From NCBI RefSeq assembly GCF_900182705.1, contig NZ_FXTP01000010.1, positions 124,001 to 188,000 on the forward strand: 64,000 bases of DNA. The letters run 5' to 3'. The stretch is from Gracilimonas mengyeensis (lineage in GTDB: Bacteria; Bacteroidota; Rhodothermia; Balneolales; Balneolaceae). Shown here one piece after another: positions 43,964-52,339 of this stretch. The translations under genes were made by a program, and so were the position numbers. A model generated the notes under the pieces. It saw only the letters and a program-made list of their open reading frames with translations. It was not told the origin of the DNA and ran no database searches. The number at the start of each line of letters is the position of its first letter. Position 1 is the stretch's first letter.

Positions 43964-44665
43964 TTGCAGAATCAAAAACCCCATCCGTGGGTTATCCTTT
44001 TTGATATCGACGGAACCCTCCTGAAAGTAAACAGCAAATACAACCGCGGTCATCTTCGCAGAATTTTGGATGAACTGGATATTGATTATCCCGATATGGA
44101 AACCGATTCCTTCTCAGGACGCACCGATCATGATATCTTTACTTCCTTTTTGGTGAACCATGATTATGACGAGGAGCTGTACCAGGAATACAAAGTCAGG
44201 TACCTGCACTACATGCAAAACGTGCTCTTGAAAGAAAGAGAACAAGTGACACGGCATGACGATATTGATGAAGCCCTCGAGTTCTTTTTTGAAGGGGATT
44301 TCATTTGCGGACTGTTAACAGGTAATTACTCGCAGGCTGCAGACATAAAACTGGAAGCTGCTGATATCGACCGTGATTTTACCTTTGGTGCTTTTGGTGA
44401 ATTCGAAAAAGACCGAAATAAGTTGCCGCAATTAGCCATAGATAAAGTAAAGGAACTCTATGACTTCACCCCCGAACCCTCTCGTTTTCTAATTATCGGG
44501 GATACTCCCAGAGATGTTCAGTGTGCAAAGAATGCAGGAATGAAATGCGTCGCCGTGACAACAGGTCGCTATGATCGCCAGGAGCTGGCAGAACATGGCC
44601 CCGATGTTATTATCGACAGTTTGGCGAATCCCAAAGAATGGTTTGCTGAGGTAACTACCTCTTAA
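43964..44665 (+). CDS. HAD superfamily hydrolase (phosphoglycolate phosphatase-like)
   Basis: 233 residues. Motif I VILFDIDGTLLKV with the nucleophile Asp, a helical cap (residues 20-100), motif II in LLTGNYSQA and motifs III/IV in FEKDRNK and FLIIGDTPRDVQCAKNAG. Fits the Gph/PGP subgroup of small phosphate-ester hydrolases; substrate not assignable. The only start near the motif I head is TTG at 43964; no ATG stands in frame before it. Monocistronic, divergent from eno. Confidence 0.85.
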   Translation: MQNQKPHPWVILFDIDGTLLKVNSKYNRGHLRRILDELDIDYPDMETDSFSGRTDHDIFTSFLVNHDYDEELYQEYKVRYLHYMQNVLLKEREQVTRHDDIDEALEFFFEGDFICGLLTGNYSQAADIKLEAADIDRDFTFGAFGEFEKDRNKLPQLAIDKVKELYDFTPEPSRFLIIGDTPRDVQCAKNAGMKCVAVTTGRYDRQELAEHGPDVIIDSLANPKEWFAEVTTS

Positions 44666-44743
44666 GGAGTGATTAGTTTGGGTGAGGAGTGTTGAGTTAC
44701 TATTTCGATAACTAACACCTAAAAACTCAAACCTAAAAACTAT

Positions 44744-45553
44744 TTACCACATCCAGCCAAATACGAAACTTATCTGTGCAGTGCCGAAATAGCTGCGGCG
44801 GCCATTGGCTTCAACTGTAATGAGATTATCGTTGTCATCATACTGGGGTTGGCCGCCAGGAGTGAGATCTGCTTCCCGGGGTTGCAGTACCTGTATGCCT
44901 TTGGCAAAGTAGTTCATGGTGTAGCCAAACTGTACGGTGGAGAGGTTAGCGAAATTGTCGCCAAAGTCTATACCGATACCCACTTCGCCACCATAGCCCC
45001 AGTGAGTTTTAGACTCTTTCCAGCCGGAAAACACATCGTATACCGGTTCAATGTAATTTCTGTATAAGAAACGGTCGTTCTCTCTGAATTGATTGTTGTT
45101 GGCATCGTTGAAGTAGGCGTAAGACCAGGCAAAAACAGGTCCGCCACTAATGGTGCCAAAGACCCGGAAGTTATCAGAAATCTGTTGGGCAAAGAACCTT
45201 TGCTTAAGACCAATGAAAAGTGGTACGGAAACAACCCGCTGATATTTGTCGGGGATCGTGCGGTAGCCTAGAAAATCAATAAAAGTTTGTTCGGTTGGAT
45301 CTTTCAGAGCTGAGATTCTGAGTGTAGCAATGGCTTCGGTATATTGGTTGAGGCCAAAACGAAACTGACCTCCCGCGCCAAATCCAAAATCATTTAGAAA
45401 AGGGTTGAAACCAAAGCCGGTTCGGTATCCTTCGTCATAAAGGCTGCGCGGGTTCTCTTTTTCCTGAACATCGGGCTCACCAAACTGGGCAAATACCTGC
45501 TCTCCTGACAATAACAGGGTGAAGACAAGGGAAATAAAAATCAATTTTTTCAT
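44744..45553 (-). CDS. outer-membrane beta-barrel protein
   Basis: 269 residues. Signal peptide KLIFISLVFTLLLSGEQVFA-QF. The body is rich in alternating aromatic strands (AGGQFRFGLNQYTEAIATLRI, WGYGGEVGIGIDFGDNFANL) and ends in a strand closing on Trp (TAQISFVFGWMW), as expected of an outer-membrane barrel recognised by BamA. No specific family recognised; not a TonB receptor. Single gene, convergent with the HAD hydrolase gene. Confidence 0.65.
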   Translation of the reverse strand: MKKLIFISLVFTLLLSGEQVFAQFGEPDVQEKENPRSLYDEGYRTGFGFNPFLNDFGFGAGGQFRFGLNQYTEAIATLRISALKDPTEQTFIDFLGYRTIPDKYQRVVSVPLFIGLKQRFFAQQISDNFRVFGTISGGPVFAWSYAYFNDANNNQFRENDRFLYRNYIEPVYDVFSGWKESKTHWGYGGEVGIGIDFGDNFANLSTVQFGYTMNYFAKGIQVLQPREADLTPGGQPQYDDNDNLITVEANGRRSYFGTAQISFVFGWMW

Positions 45554-45710
45554 TCAAAAAGGGCTTTATACGTGTATATGGACGGAATTTGTACTGTTCA
45601 ACGAATTTTTCTGCTTTTTCTTATTGCCTTAAAGCAATATCCTGTTATTTTCAGCACAAATTTTTGATAAATAAAATTCCACCAAAAATAATCAATTCAA
45701 GCTATAAAGC

Positions 45711-46097
45711 ATGAATTCACATACAACTTATTTCGTATTTGGCCCAACTGCAACGCTACGCAGGATGTCATCCAAAATGTTCAAAGAACATGCTCCCAAG
45801 TTTCTCTATGAGTATTCACCTGAGGAGAGTAAAGAAACAATTTACGTAGCGGTGTACGAGGAATACGAGAAACAGATAAATTCGAGTGTAACCCTTACTT
45901 GTATTGTTGAGAGTTTAGGTAAGCACAATAAAATTGTGCTCAAGAAAACCGGCGGAAGAATGGGATTTCGTGGAAGTTCGCTTTCGGAAGAGCGAAATGT
46001 AGAATCCAACATCATTGATTTTATTCTGGATTTTGCGAAGCGCCACGGCCTGACCCTTCAGGAAGAAAAGCCACCCAAACCTTCAGAGGAAGAATAA
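45711..46097 (+). CDS. conserved small cytoplasmic protein, function unknown
   Basis: 128 residues, no signal or membrane helix. IYVAVYEEYEKQINSSVTLTCIVE and a Gly-rich turn (KKTGGRMGFRGSS) faintly recall DUF6054-type proteins, but I would not name the family on that. The C-terminal tail is acidic with PPKPSEEE. It stands three bases before prmC and is probably translated with it. Confidence 0.7.
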   Translation: MNSHTTYFVFGPTATLRRMSSKMFKEHAPKFLYEYSPEESKETIYVAVYEEYEKQINSSVTLTCIVESLGKHNKIVLKKTGGRMGFRGSSLSEERNVESNIIDFILDFAKRHGLTLQEEKPPKPSEEE

Positions 46098-46100
46098 CAG

Positions 46101-46961
46101 ATGCCTCAAACTCCTTCCATTTGGACGGTTTTGAGCATGCTGGAATGGGCAACCGAATATTTTGAGGAAAGACAAGTAAAGTCACCCCGCTTTAGTATAG
46201 AGTGGTTGTTGGCGGATGTTCTGGACATCAAGCGCCTTGATTTGTACCTGTCATACGATCGTCCCTTATCTTCTGACGAATTGGATTTGCTGCGCCCAAT
46301 GGTTAAACGCCGGGCTGCTCATGAGCCACTGCAATACATTACCGGTGAAACGGATTTCCATCACATCAAAGTGAAAGTGAAACCGGGAGTATTAATTCCC
46401 CGGCAGGAGACCGAGCAGCTGGTAGAGCTCATCTTAAATGAATACAATCAGGAAGAACCCAAAAAAGTACTGGATGTAGGTACTGGTTCCGGTTGTATCC
46501 CGGTTGCACTAAAAAAGGCACGGGAATCCTGGGAGGTTTATGCTTCTGATATTTCTGAGGAAGCCCTTCAGCAAGCTAAAATAAATGCAGAGTATAATGA
46601 GGCTGAAGTGCATTTTGCCAAAGATGATTTATTTGTTCCTAAGGCTTTTTCTGATAACCGCTTCAATATCATCGTTTCAAACCCACCTTATATACTTAAC
46701 GATGAAAAAGAGGGGCTGGACAAAGAAGTAAAAGAGTACGAACCGGAGTCGGCACTATTCTGTGAGTCAACGGAAAAAATGTATGGGGCTCTCGAAAAAT
46801 TATGCAGCGAAAAATTGCAGCCAGAGGGAGTGGTTTATCTTGAGCTGCATGAAGACCATGCGAAGGAAGTACTTGATTTATTTTTAACGCGAAATTGGAA
46901 GGCGGAATTAAAAGAAGACTATAGCGATAAGCTCCGTTTTTTAATAGCAAAAAAGGCTTGA
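46101..46961 (+). CDS. prmC: release factor N5-glutamine methyltransferase PrmC
   Basis: 286 residues. N-terminal helical domain to about 75, then a Rossmann methyltransferase: VLDVGTGSGCIPVALKKA binds AdoMet and NIIVSNPPYIL is the NPPY catalytic motif; the RxxxxPLQYITGETDF segment of the family is present. It methylates the GGQ glutamine of release factors 1 and 2. It is the gene just left of the dnaA origin region. Confidence 0.95.
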   Translation: MPQTPSIWTVLSMLEWATEYFEERQVKSPRFSIEWLLADVLDIKRLDLYLSYDRPLSSDELDLLRPMVKRRAAHEPLQYITGETDFHHIKVKVKPGVLIPRQETEQLVELILNEYNQEEPKKVLDVGTGSGCIPVALKKARESWEVYASDISEEALQQAKINAEYNEAEVHFAKDDLFVPKAFSDNRFNIIVSNPPYILNDEKEGLDKEVKEYEPESALFCESTEKMYGALEKLCSEKLQPEGVVYLELHEDHAKEVLDLFLTRNWKAELKEDYSDKLRFLIAKKA

Positions 46962-47341
46962 TTTTACCCAAAAATTTTTGCGTTTAGTCTCCCAAAATAA
47001 TTCACAGGTAAAATGTGGAAAACTTGTGGAAAAAAATTTATCCCACCTATCATGCATTTATGATTTAGGTTAATTGAGTGTTACGGCATTGTTAAGCGGT
47101 GTCAAGTGAAATTTTATACTTTTCCGGGAAAAATCATATCTCACTGTCTGTCAGTGGTTTACAGGTATTTGAGGAATGTGGATAACTTTTTGATAACCCT
47201 TGTTAATGGGTTTGACAAGTGTGGAATAAATTGCCATTTTCTCAGCGGAACGAAGCCAGCACCACTTTGCCAACGTGTGGATAACTGGCGATGAAATGGA
47301 CTTAAAACACTAAATTTTACACCTGAGGGGGAATTGTAAAA
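46962..47341. other. candidate oriC / dnaA control region
   Basis: A 380-base space without a gene before dnaA. It has two exact DnaA boxes on the minus strand (TGTGGATAA at 47177-47185 and 47276-47284, i.e. TTATCCACA) and three near boxes (47014-47022, 47025-47033, 47220-47228), within AT-rich sequence. No palindromic terminator is evident. The boxes could serve replication initiation, dnaA autoregulation, or both. Confidence 0.65.
47325..47333 (+). promoter_or_regulatory. ribosome binding site deciding the dnaA TTG start
   Basis: GAGGGGGAA stands eight bases before TTG 47342. Together with the family head (SAWDECLDIIKDNI), it fixes TTG as the dnaA start. Confidence 0.7.
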
Positions 47342-48787
47342 TTGCACGATCTATCGGTTGAATCAGCTTGGGATGAATGTCTCGATATTATAAAAGACAA
47401 TATTAGCTATCAGAAGTATAAATCCTGGTTCGAGCCAATAAAGCCGGTATCCTTACAGAATGGTACACTCACCATACAAGTACCCAGCCAGTTCTGGTAC
47501 GAATGGCTGGAAGAGCACTACTATAATATGCTGCGTTCAACGCTGGCAAAAGTATTGGGGCCTGAGGGTAAACTGGAATACTCCATAGTAATGGAGAAAT
47601 CGGATCAATTTGAAAACAATCGTTCGGTGCGTATGCCGCAGCGTCCTATGGGACCTGTGCAACCACAGGAAACCAACGGTTATCCTGAGTCTCAGCCCGA
47701 GCGTATTGAGAATCCTTTTGTGATACCGGGTATCCGCAAGACCAAGATTGACTCTAATCTTAATACCAATTACGTATTCGAACGTTTTATAGAAGGCGAC
47801 TGTAATCGGCTGGCACGTTCAGCAGCCATGGCTATTGCCGACAATCCGGGAAGTAATTCTTTTAACCCGTTTTTTGTTTACGGACCTACCGGTTTGGGGA
47901 AAACGCACCTGGTGCAAAGCATCGGGAATAAGATTAAGGAGAAGTATGGCGATGAGAAATCGGTACTCTATATTTCTTCTGAAGCTTTCACTAATGAGTT
48001 TGTGCATGCCATCCGGAATAACCGGGCCAGTGAATTCTCCATGTTTTACCGCAATATTGATGTGTTGATGGTAGATGATATTCAATTCTTCAGTGGTAAA
48101 GAAAAAACCCAGGAAGAGTTTTTCCACATCTTTAATGCCCTGCATCAAGACGGAAAGCAAATTATTTTAAGCAGTGACCGTGCACCCAAAGACGTACCTG
48201 ATATCGAAGAACGCCTGATTTCCCGATTTGGCTGGGGACTAAGTGCCGATCTTAAAATGCCGGAATACGAGACCCGTTATGCAATCCTTGAACGGAAGGC
48301 CAACGATAACGGTATCGAGATTGATCCGCAGATCATTGAGTTCATCGCTCACAATTTCAAATCAAATGTACGTGATTTGGAAGGGGCCATCATTAAGCTG
48401 CTGGCTCATGCTTCTTTGCAGAATATAGATGACATTGATCTGGCAATGGCCAAGCGTGTGCTTAAGGACATGGTGAAAGAATCAAACACACAGATTTCTA
48501 TCGAATCTATTCAAAATTATGTGTGTGATTACTTTGGTATCGATACCAACAAAGTACGTGAGAAAACCAGGAAGCAAGAGATAGTAGAAGCCCGGCAAAT
48601 TGCGATGTATCTTTCCAAAAAATTCACCAAATCAAGCCTTAAAACGATCGGACTTCATTTTGGCGGACGTGATCACTCTACTGTAATTCACGCTATTTCT
48701 ACGGTGGAAGAGCGTATTTCTACCAGTCCCAAGCACAAAAAGATGGTAGAAGAGTTACATCAACGCATTGAAGTAGCCAGCCTGTAA
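47342..48787 (+). CDS. dnaA: chromosomal replication initiator DnaA
   Basis: 481 residues. Domain I (1-85) with WFEPIKPVSL; a short Pro/Gln-rich linker; AAA+ domain III with Walker A FVYGPTGLGKTHLVQSIG, Walker B VLMVDDIQFFSG and Arg finger SRFGWGL; domain IV with RKQEIVEARQIAMYLSKKFT and the DnaA signature GGRDHSTVIHA. It opens oriC and loads the helicase. TTG start with a strong ribosome site. First gene of a run with folB, folK, a deoxynucleoside kinase, a small membrane protein and a TPR protein at spacings of 5, -16, 3, 5 and 15 bases. dnaN is not next to it. Confidence 0.98.
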   Translation: MHDLSVESAWDECLDIIKDNISYQKYKSWFEPIKPVSLQNGTLTIQVPSQFWYEWLEEHYYNMLRSTLAKVLGPEGKLEYSIVMEKSDQFENNRSVRMPQRPMGPVQPQETNGYPESQPERIENPFVIPGIRKTKIDSNLNTNYVFERFIEGDCNRLARSAAMAIADNPGSNSFNPFFVYGPTGLGKTHLVQSIGNKIKEKYGDEKSVLYISSEAFTNEFVHAIRNNRASEFSMFYRNIDVLMVDDIQFFSGKEKTQEEFFHIFNALHQDGKQIILSSDRAPKDVPDIEERLISRFGWGLSADLKMPEYETRYAILERKANDNGIEIDPQIIEFIAHNFKSNVRDLEGAIIKLLAHASLQNIDDIDLAMAKRVLKDMVKESNTQISIESIQNYVCDYFGIDTNKVREKTRKQEIVEARQIAMYLSKKFTKSSLKTIGLHFGGRDHSTVIHAISTVEERISTSPKHKKMVEELHQRIEVASL

Positions 48788-48792
48788 GTACA

Positions 48793-49155
48793 ATGGACAC
48801 CCTCACTATAAAAGGTATGCAATTTCGTGGTTATCACGGGGTACATGCGCATGAAAAAAGTGAGGGCAATGATTTTGAGGTTGATGTCATTCTAAAAACG
48901 GATCTTACCGCGCCCGCCTCGTCAGATAAGCTGTCGTATGCTATTGACTATACCAAAATACATGATATTGCTAAGGAGGTACTAGCTGGTGAATCAGTGG
49001 ATCTGATTGAGCACCTTTGCTATAAGATTGGCTCTGCTATTGAAACGAAGTTGGCCAATATCGATTCATTTGAGGTTCGGGTGCGTAAACTTGGTCCACC
49101 ATTATCAACCCAAACCGAGTATACTGAGGCGAGGATGTCATGGCCCAGGTCGTAA
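48793..49155 (+). CDS. folB: dihydroneopterin aldolase FolB
   Basis: 120 residues. MQFRGYHGVHAHEKSEGNDFEVDVIL carries the FolB head with the conserved Glu, and YAIDYTKIHDIAKEVL and DLIEHLCYKIGSAI (catalytic Lys/Glu region) follow. It converts dihydroneopterin to hydroxymethyldihydropterin in folate synthesis. The 3' end overlaps folK by 16 bases. Confidence 0.93.
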   Translation: MDTLTIKGMQFRGYHGVHAHEKSEGNDFEVDVILKTDLTAPASSDKLSYAIDYTKIHDIAKEVLAGESVDLIEHLCYKIGSAIETKLANIDSFEVRVRKLGPPLSTQTEYTEARMSWPRS

Positions 49156-49628
49156 TAGCTCTGGGTTCCAATCTCAATGATCCGCATCAACAGCTAAAAG
49201 AAGCAGCAAGCTTTTTGGAGGAAATCTCTGAAGAAAACATCAGGAAATCTGCGATTTATCGCTCCGAACCGGTGGGGCCATCCGAACAGGAATTTTTAAA
49301 TGCCGTAGCTGTTATCGAAACAGAAAAAAAACCGCAAGAACTGTTTGAACAGCTGAAAGAACAGGAACGGAGGCAAGGCCGGCCTTCCCGATATCCCAAA
49401 TGGACGGCCCGAACTATAGATTTGGATATTATTGCCTGGGATCGCTTGGTCATTGAAACAGATAGCCTTATCATTCCCCATCAAGAATACACCCGGCGTT
49501 TGTTTGTGCTATTGCCGCTAAAGGATGTTTTTCCAAATTGGAAAGACCCGGTTTCCGCTCAAACTGTGGATGAACTCATCAGGCAGGCCCCGGATTTGGA
49601 AATTGCCAAAACAACCCTGAATTGGTGA
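49140..49628 (+). CDS. folK: HPPK, hydroxymethyldihydropterin pyrophosphokinase
   Basis: 162 residues. ALGSNLNDPHQQLKEA at the head, SAIYRSEPVGPSEQEFLNAV binding the pterin, RYPKWTARTIDLDIIAWD with the catalytic DxD, and IPHQEYTRRLFVLLPL are standard HPPK features. It follows FolB in the pathway and in the operon (16-base overlap). Confidence 0.95.
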   Translation: MAQVVIALGSNLNDPHQQLKEAASFLEEISEENIRKSAIYRSEPVGPSEQEFLNAVAVIETEKKPQELFEQLKEQERRQGRPSRYPKWTARTIDLDIIAWDRLVIETDSLIIPHQEYTRRLFVLLPLKDVFPNWKDPVSAQTVDELIRQAPDLEIAKTTLNW

Positions 49629-49631
49629 CTG

Positions 49632-50273
49632 ATGCCCAATAATTTTGATTTTATTGCCATAGAAGGCGTGATTGGAGCCGGTAAAACCTCGCTGGCCAGG
49701 TTACTTGCTGAACGGCGAAATGCACGGCTCGTTCTCGAGGAATTCGAGGACAACCCTTTTCTCCCCAAATTTTATGAAGACCGGGAGCGCTATGCTTTTC
49801 AAACCCAACTGGCATTTTTGGCTAGCCGGTTTAAGCAGCAGCAAAACATGATGAGCCAGGATTTATTCCACGAGCTCACTATTTCGGATTATATTTTTGA
49901 TAAGGACCGCATTTTCGCGCGCCTGAATTTGGATTCCGACGAGATGGCACTGTATGATAATATCTTTAATATCATGACAGGTATTGCGGCTCAGCCGGAT
50001 TTGATTATTTTTATACAGTCGTCGGTGGATCGCCTGATGGAAAATATTGAACAAAGGGGACGGGATTACGAGCGGAACATCACCCCGGAATATTTGAAAG
50101 AACTTAACGACGCGTATAACCACTTTTTTTACCACTACAACAGGGCGCCGTTGATTATACTGAATGCTACCGAGATGGATTTTGTAAACAATAAAGACCA
50201 TCTGCTGTACATTGAAGAACAAATATTTGAAAAGCCGGTACACACCAATACCCATATTCACATTGCACCCTGA
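49632..50273 (+). CDS. deoxynucleoside kinase
   Basis: 213 residues. P-loop IEGVIGAGKTSLARLLAERR, the nucleoside-binding FEDNPFLPKFYEDRERYAFQ, the DRx motif in DYIFDKDRIFARLNL and the lid YERNITPEYLKEL. This is the Dck/Dgk-like deoxyadenosine/deoxyguanosine kinase family of the nucleotide salvage path, common next to folK in Bacteroidota. Which nucleoside is preferred cannot be told. It starts three bases after folK. Confidence 0.92.
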   Translation: MPNNFDFIAIEGVIGAGKTSLARLLAERRNARLVLEEFEDNPFLPKFYEDRERYAFQTQLAFLASRFKQQQNMMSQDLFHELTISDYIFDKDRIFARLNLDSDEMALYDNIFNIMTGIAAQPDLIIFIQSSVDRLMENIEQRGRDYERNITPEYLKELNDAYNHFFYHYNRAPLIILNATEMDFVNNKDHLLYIEEQIFEKPVHTNTHIHIAP

Positions 50274-50278
50274 GCATC

Positions 50279-50467
50279 ATGCTTAAGTTTTTATTTTTTA
50301 TTGTAATATTTTTCTTTTTGGTAAGATATATCAATCGATTGTTCTTACCTTCCAAGAAGCGGAACAGCCAGTTTAATCCTTTTAATTACAAACCGGGCAA
50401 CCGCGGTAAGAATTTCGACGAAATCGAAGAAGCTGAATACGAAGACCTTTCTAATAACGAAAAGTAA
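50279..50467 (+). CDS. small membrane protein (DUF4834-like)
   Basis: 62 residues. One N-terminal membrane helix (LKFLFFIVIFFFLVRYI) and a polar tail rich in Asn/Asp/Glu. Size, topology and place after the kinase fit the DUF4834-type proteins found in this spot in Bacteroidota; function unknown. Spacing of five bases to the kinase gene supports translation. Confidence 0.7.
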   Translation: MLKFLFFIVIFFFLVRYINRLFLPSKKRNSQFNPFNYKPGNRGKNFDEIEEAEYEDLSNNEK

Positions 50468-50482
50468 AGACCAACATACTCC

Positions 50483-51031
50483 ATGAATTTTGAAGAGAAA
50501 CTAAACAAGGGATTTGAACTTTTACAAGAAAAGGACATTGACTATGCCTTAGACGTAGCCCGTGAGCTACAAAAGGAGTATCCCGAGTCGCATGAGGCTT
50601 TTTACCTGGAAGCCTTGGTTATGCAACAACTGAACCAGTTTGACCATAGCCAGAAAGCTATCGAAAAAGCTCTTGAGTTGACTTCTGAAGAAAATGCGGC
50701 GTATTACAACCTGCGGGGTAACATTCGTATGCAGCTCGAAAAGCTGGATGAAGCCGAAGAAGATTTTGATAAAGCGATTGAAGTTAACGACAGCTCAGCC
50801 GCACACCGTAACAAAGTGCTGTTAATGCTGATGACCGATCGCGGACAGGATGCGATTCCTTACCTGATTAATCGTATCAAAAATGATCCCAAAGATGCCG
50901 AGAACTGGATCCTTATGGGAGACATGATTCAAAAAGGCGGTCAGCCCGATAAAGCCCGTACCTACTACGAGCAAGCCCTGAAAATTGATCCGGATAACGA
51001 ATACGCCCAACGCCAGCTTGAGGAAGAGTAG
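50483..51031 (+). CDS. tetratricopeptide repeat protein
   Basis: 182 residues, no signal peptide. At least four TPR units can be read, for example AAYYNLRGNIRMQLEKLDEAEEDFDKAIE and AENWILMGDMIQKGGQPDKARTYYEQAL (key turns NLRGNI, LDEAEEDF, PDKARTYY). A cytoplasmic protein-protein interaction scaffold; partner unknown. Last gene of the dnaA run. Behind it lie word repeats of ATTGAATG (51032-51065). Confidence 0.88.
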   Translation: MNFEEKLNKGFELLQEKDIDYALDVARELQKEYPESHEAFYLEALVMQQLNQFDHSQKAIEKALELTSEENAAYYNLRGNIRMQLEKLDEAEEDFDKAIEVNDSSAAHRNKVLLMLMTDRGQDAIPYLINRIKNDPKDAENWILMGDMIQKGGQPDKARTYYEQALKIDPDNEYAQRQLEEE

Positions 51032-51297
51032 AACATTGAGCAAAGAACATTCAACATTGAATGTTGAAGTTTGCTTCAGTTCTATGTGGGTGAAATAATC
51101 ATAGCACCCAAACGATCAGGTTGGTAACCGGTTGGCGGAAAGTAAAATACTGTCTTTTCAGTATTGCTTATGTGGGTTTATTGTAGCACGATAAACTGAT
51201 ACCTGCGTCTGTCATCGATTCTTCAGAAGCGATAATGATGGCGGGCGCTTCTTATCAGAGCATGTGCACTAAACTTTCCACCAACAAGGAGCTCGCC

Positions 51298-51807
51298 ATG
51301 AAAACAAATGCCTTGCCAATTTATGATATGAGCGATAATCCCACCGGATGCTGTCCTCGGTTTAAAGCGGAAGGGTGGGATGGGCAGGATCTTCACTTTG
51401 ATCACAAACGGTTTGTGAAAGCCACTACCCGCAGCTTTCTGCATATTCCATTGAATATGGGATCGGTGTTCACAAAAACGATGAAAGCTATTGAAGAAGG
51501 CAAAGCTTTTAATGATAAGGAAGTCATTATTTTGTCCAATGATGTATCCCCCTGGAAATCTGAACATTTATTTGCAGTCACCAAAGATGTGAAAGGACAG
51601 CAAATGACCGAACTCAGCGGGGATTATATCACCAAAGTATTTGAGGGACCTTACAGAAATGCTAAAAAATGGATGCGCGATCTGCAAAGTGTTGTAGAGG
51701 AAAAGGGAAAAACATTCAAAAAACCCTATTTCTTTTATACAACTTGTCCTAAATGTGCCAAGTACTACGGCAAAAATTACGTGGTTGGTGTAGCAGAAGT
51801 AGAATAG
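51298..51807 (+). CDS. conserved hydrolase-like protein with Cys pair
   Basis: 169 residues from ATG 51298, which has AGGAG at 51287-51291; the frame reads to 51235 without a ribosome site. NPTGCCPRFKAEGWDGQDLHFD at the head and FFYTTCPKCAKYYGKNYVVGVAEV at the tail (CPKC) are invariant marks of a conserved family often labelled hydrolase, without proof; GyrI-like folds are an alternative. The CPKC pair may hold a metal. Monocistronic. Confidence 0.8.
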   Translation: MKTNALPIYDMSDNPTGCCPRFKAEGWDGQDLHFDHKRFVKATTRSFLHIPLNMGSVFTKTMKAIEEGKAFNDKEVIILSNDVSPWKSEHLFAVTKDVKGQQMTELSGDYITKVFEGPYRNAKKWMRDLQSVVEEKGKTFKKPYFFYTTCPKCAKYYGKNYVVGVAEVE

Positions 51808-51831
51808 TAACCGTTTCTTCTATACCTCATA

Positions 51832-52257
51832 TTATTCCGTTTCTCCATTCAACGTAACCACCAGCCGGCGGGAACCTCCGCGATTGCGGTGTTCGCACAG
51901 GTATACTCCTTGCCAGGTTCCCAGGTTAAAGCGTCCGTTGGTGATCGGAATGCTTACGGAGGAGCCGAGAATAGAGCTTTTGATGTGAGAGGTCATGTCA
52001 TCGGTACCCTCCAGTGTGTGCTAATAGAGTGAGGTATCTTCAGGAACTGCACGGCTGAAGTGGGATTCAAAATCTCGCCGTACGGAAGGGTCGGCATTTT
52101 CATTTATGGTGAGCCCGGCGCTGGTGTGCTGTATAAAAATATGGGCCAATCCGGTTTTTATATTTTTGATTTCCGGGATTTCCCGCAGAATCTCATCGGT
52201 GATGATATGATATCCGCGGGATTTTGGAGATAACGAAATTTCTTTTTGATGCCACAT
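51832..52257 (-). pseudogene. YjbQ / UPF0047 gene with an in-frame TAG
   Basis: The YjbQ family (thiamin-phosphate-synthase-like, about 135-140 residues) is coded from ATG 52257 down to a TAA at 51832-51834. The first 78 residues include IFIQHTSAGLTINENADPSVRRDFESHFS and are fine (key HTSAGLTINENADP). A TAG at 52021-52023 then stands where the family has Lys or Arg in the YxHTLEG motif; the same frame goes on with [19 protein letters not shown] and ends [19 protein letters not shown], exactly as the family should. One base change explains it. Either a recent nonsense mutation, a sequencing error or read-through. Confidence 0.85.
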
Positions 52258-52339
52258 GGGTTACAGTGATCAGTTTGCAGTTATCGTTGAATAATTATGG
52301 GCATAGTCTATAAAATTATCGAGGCAAAGCGAAGCTTTT

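Noticed and set aside
51066-51234. Small RNA or riboswitch in the gap before the hydrolase-like gene
   Set aside because: Only one short hairpin (AATACTG/CAGTATT) was seen; no known riboswitch pattern could be recognised.
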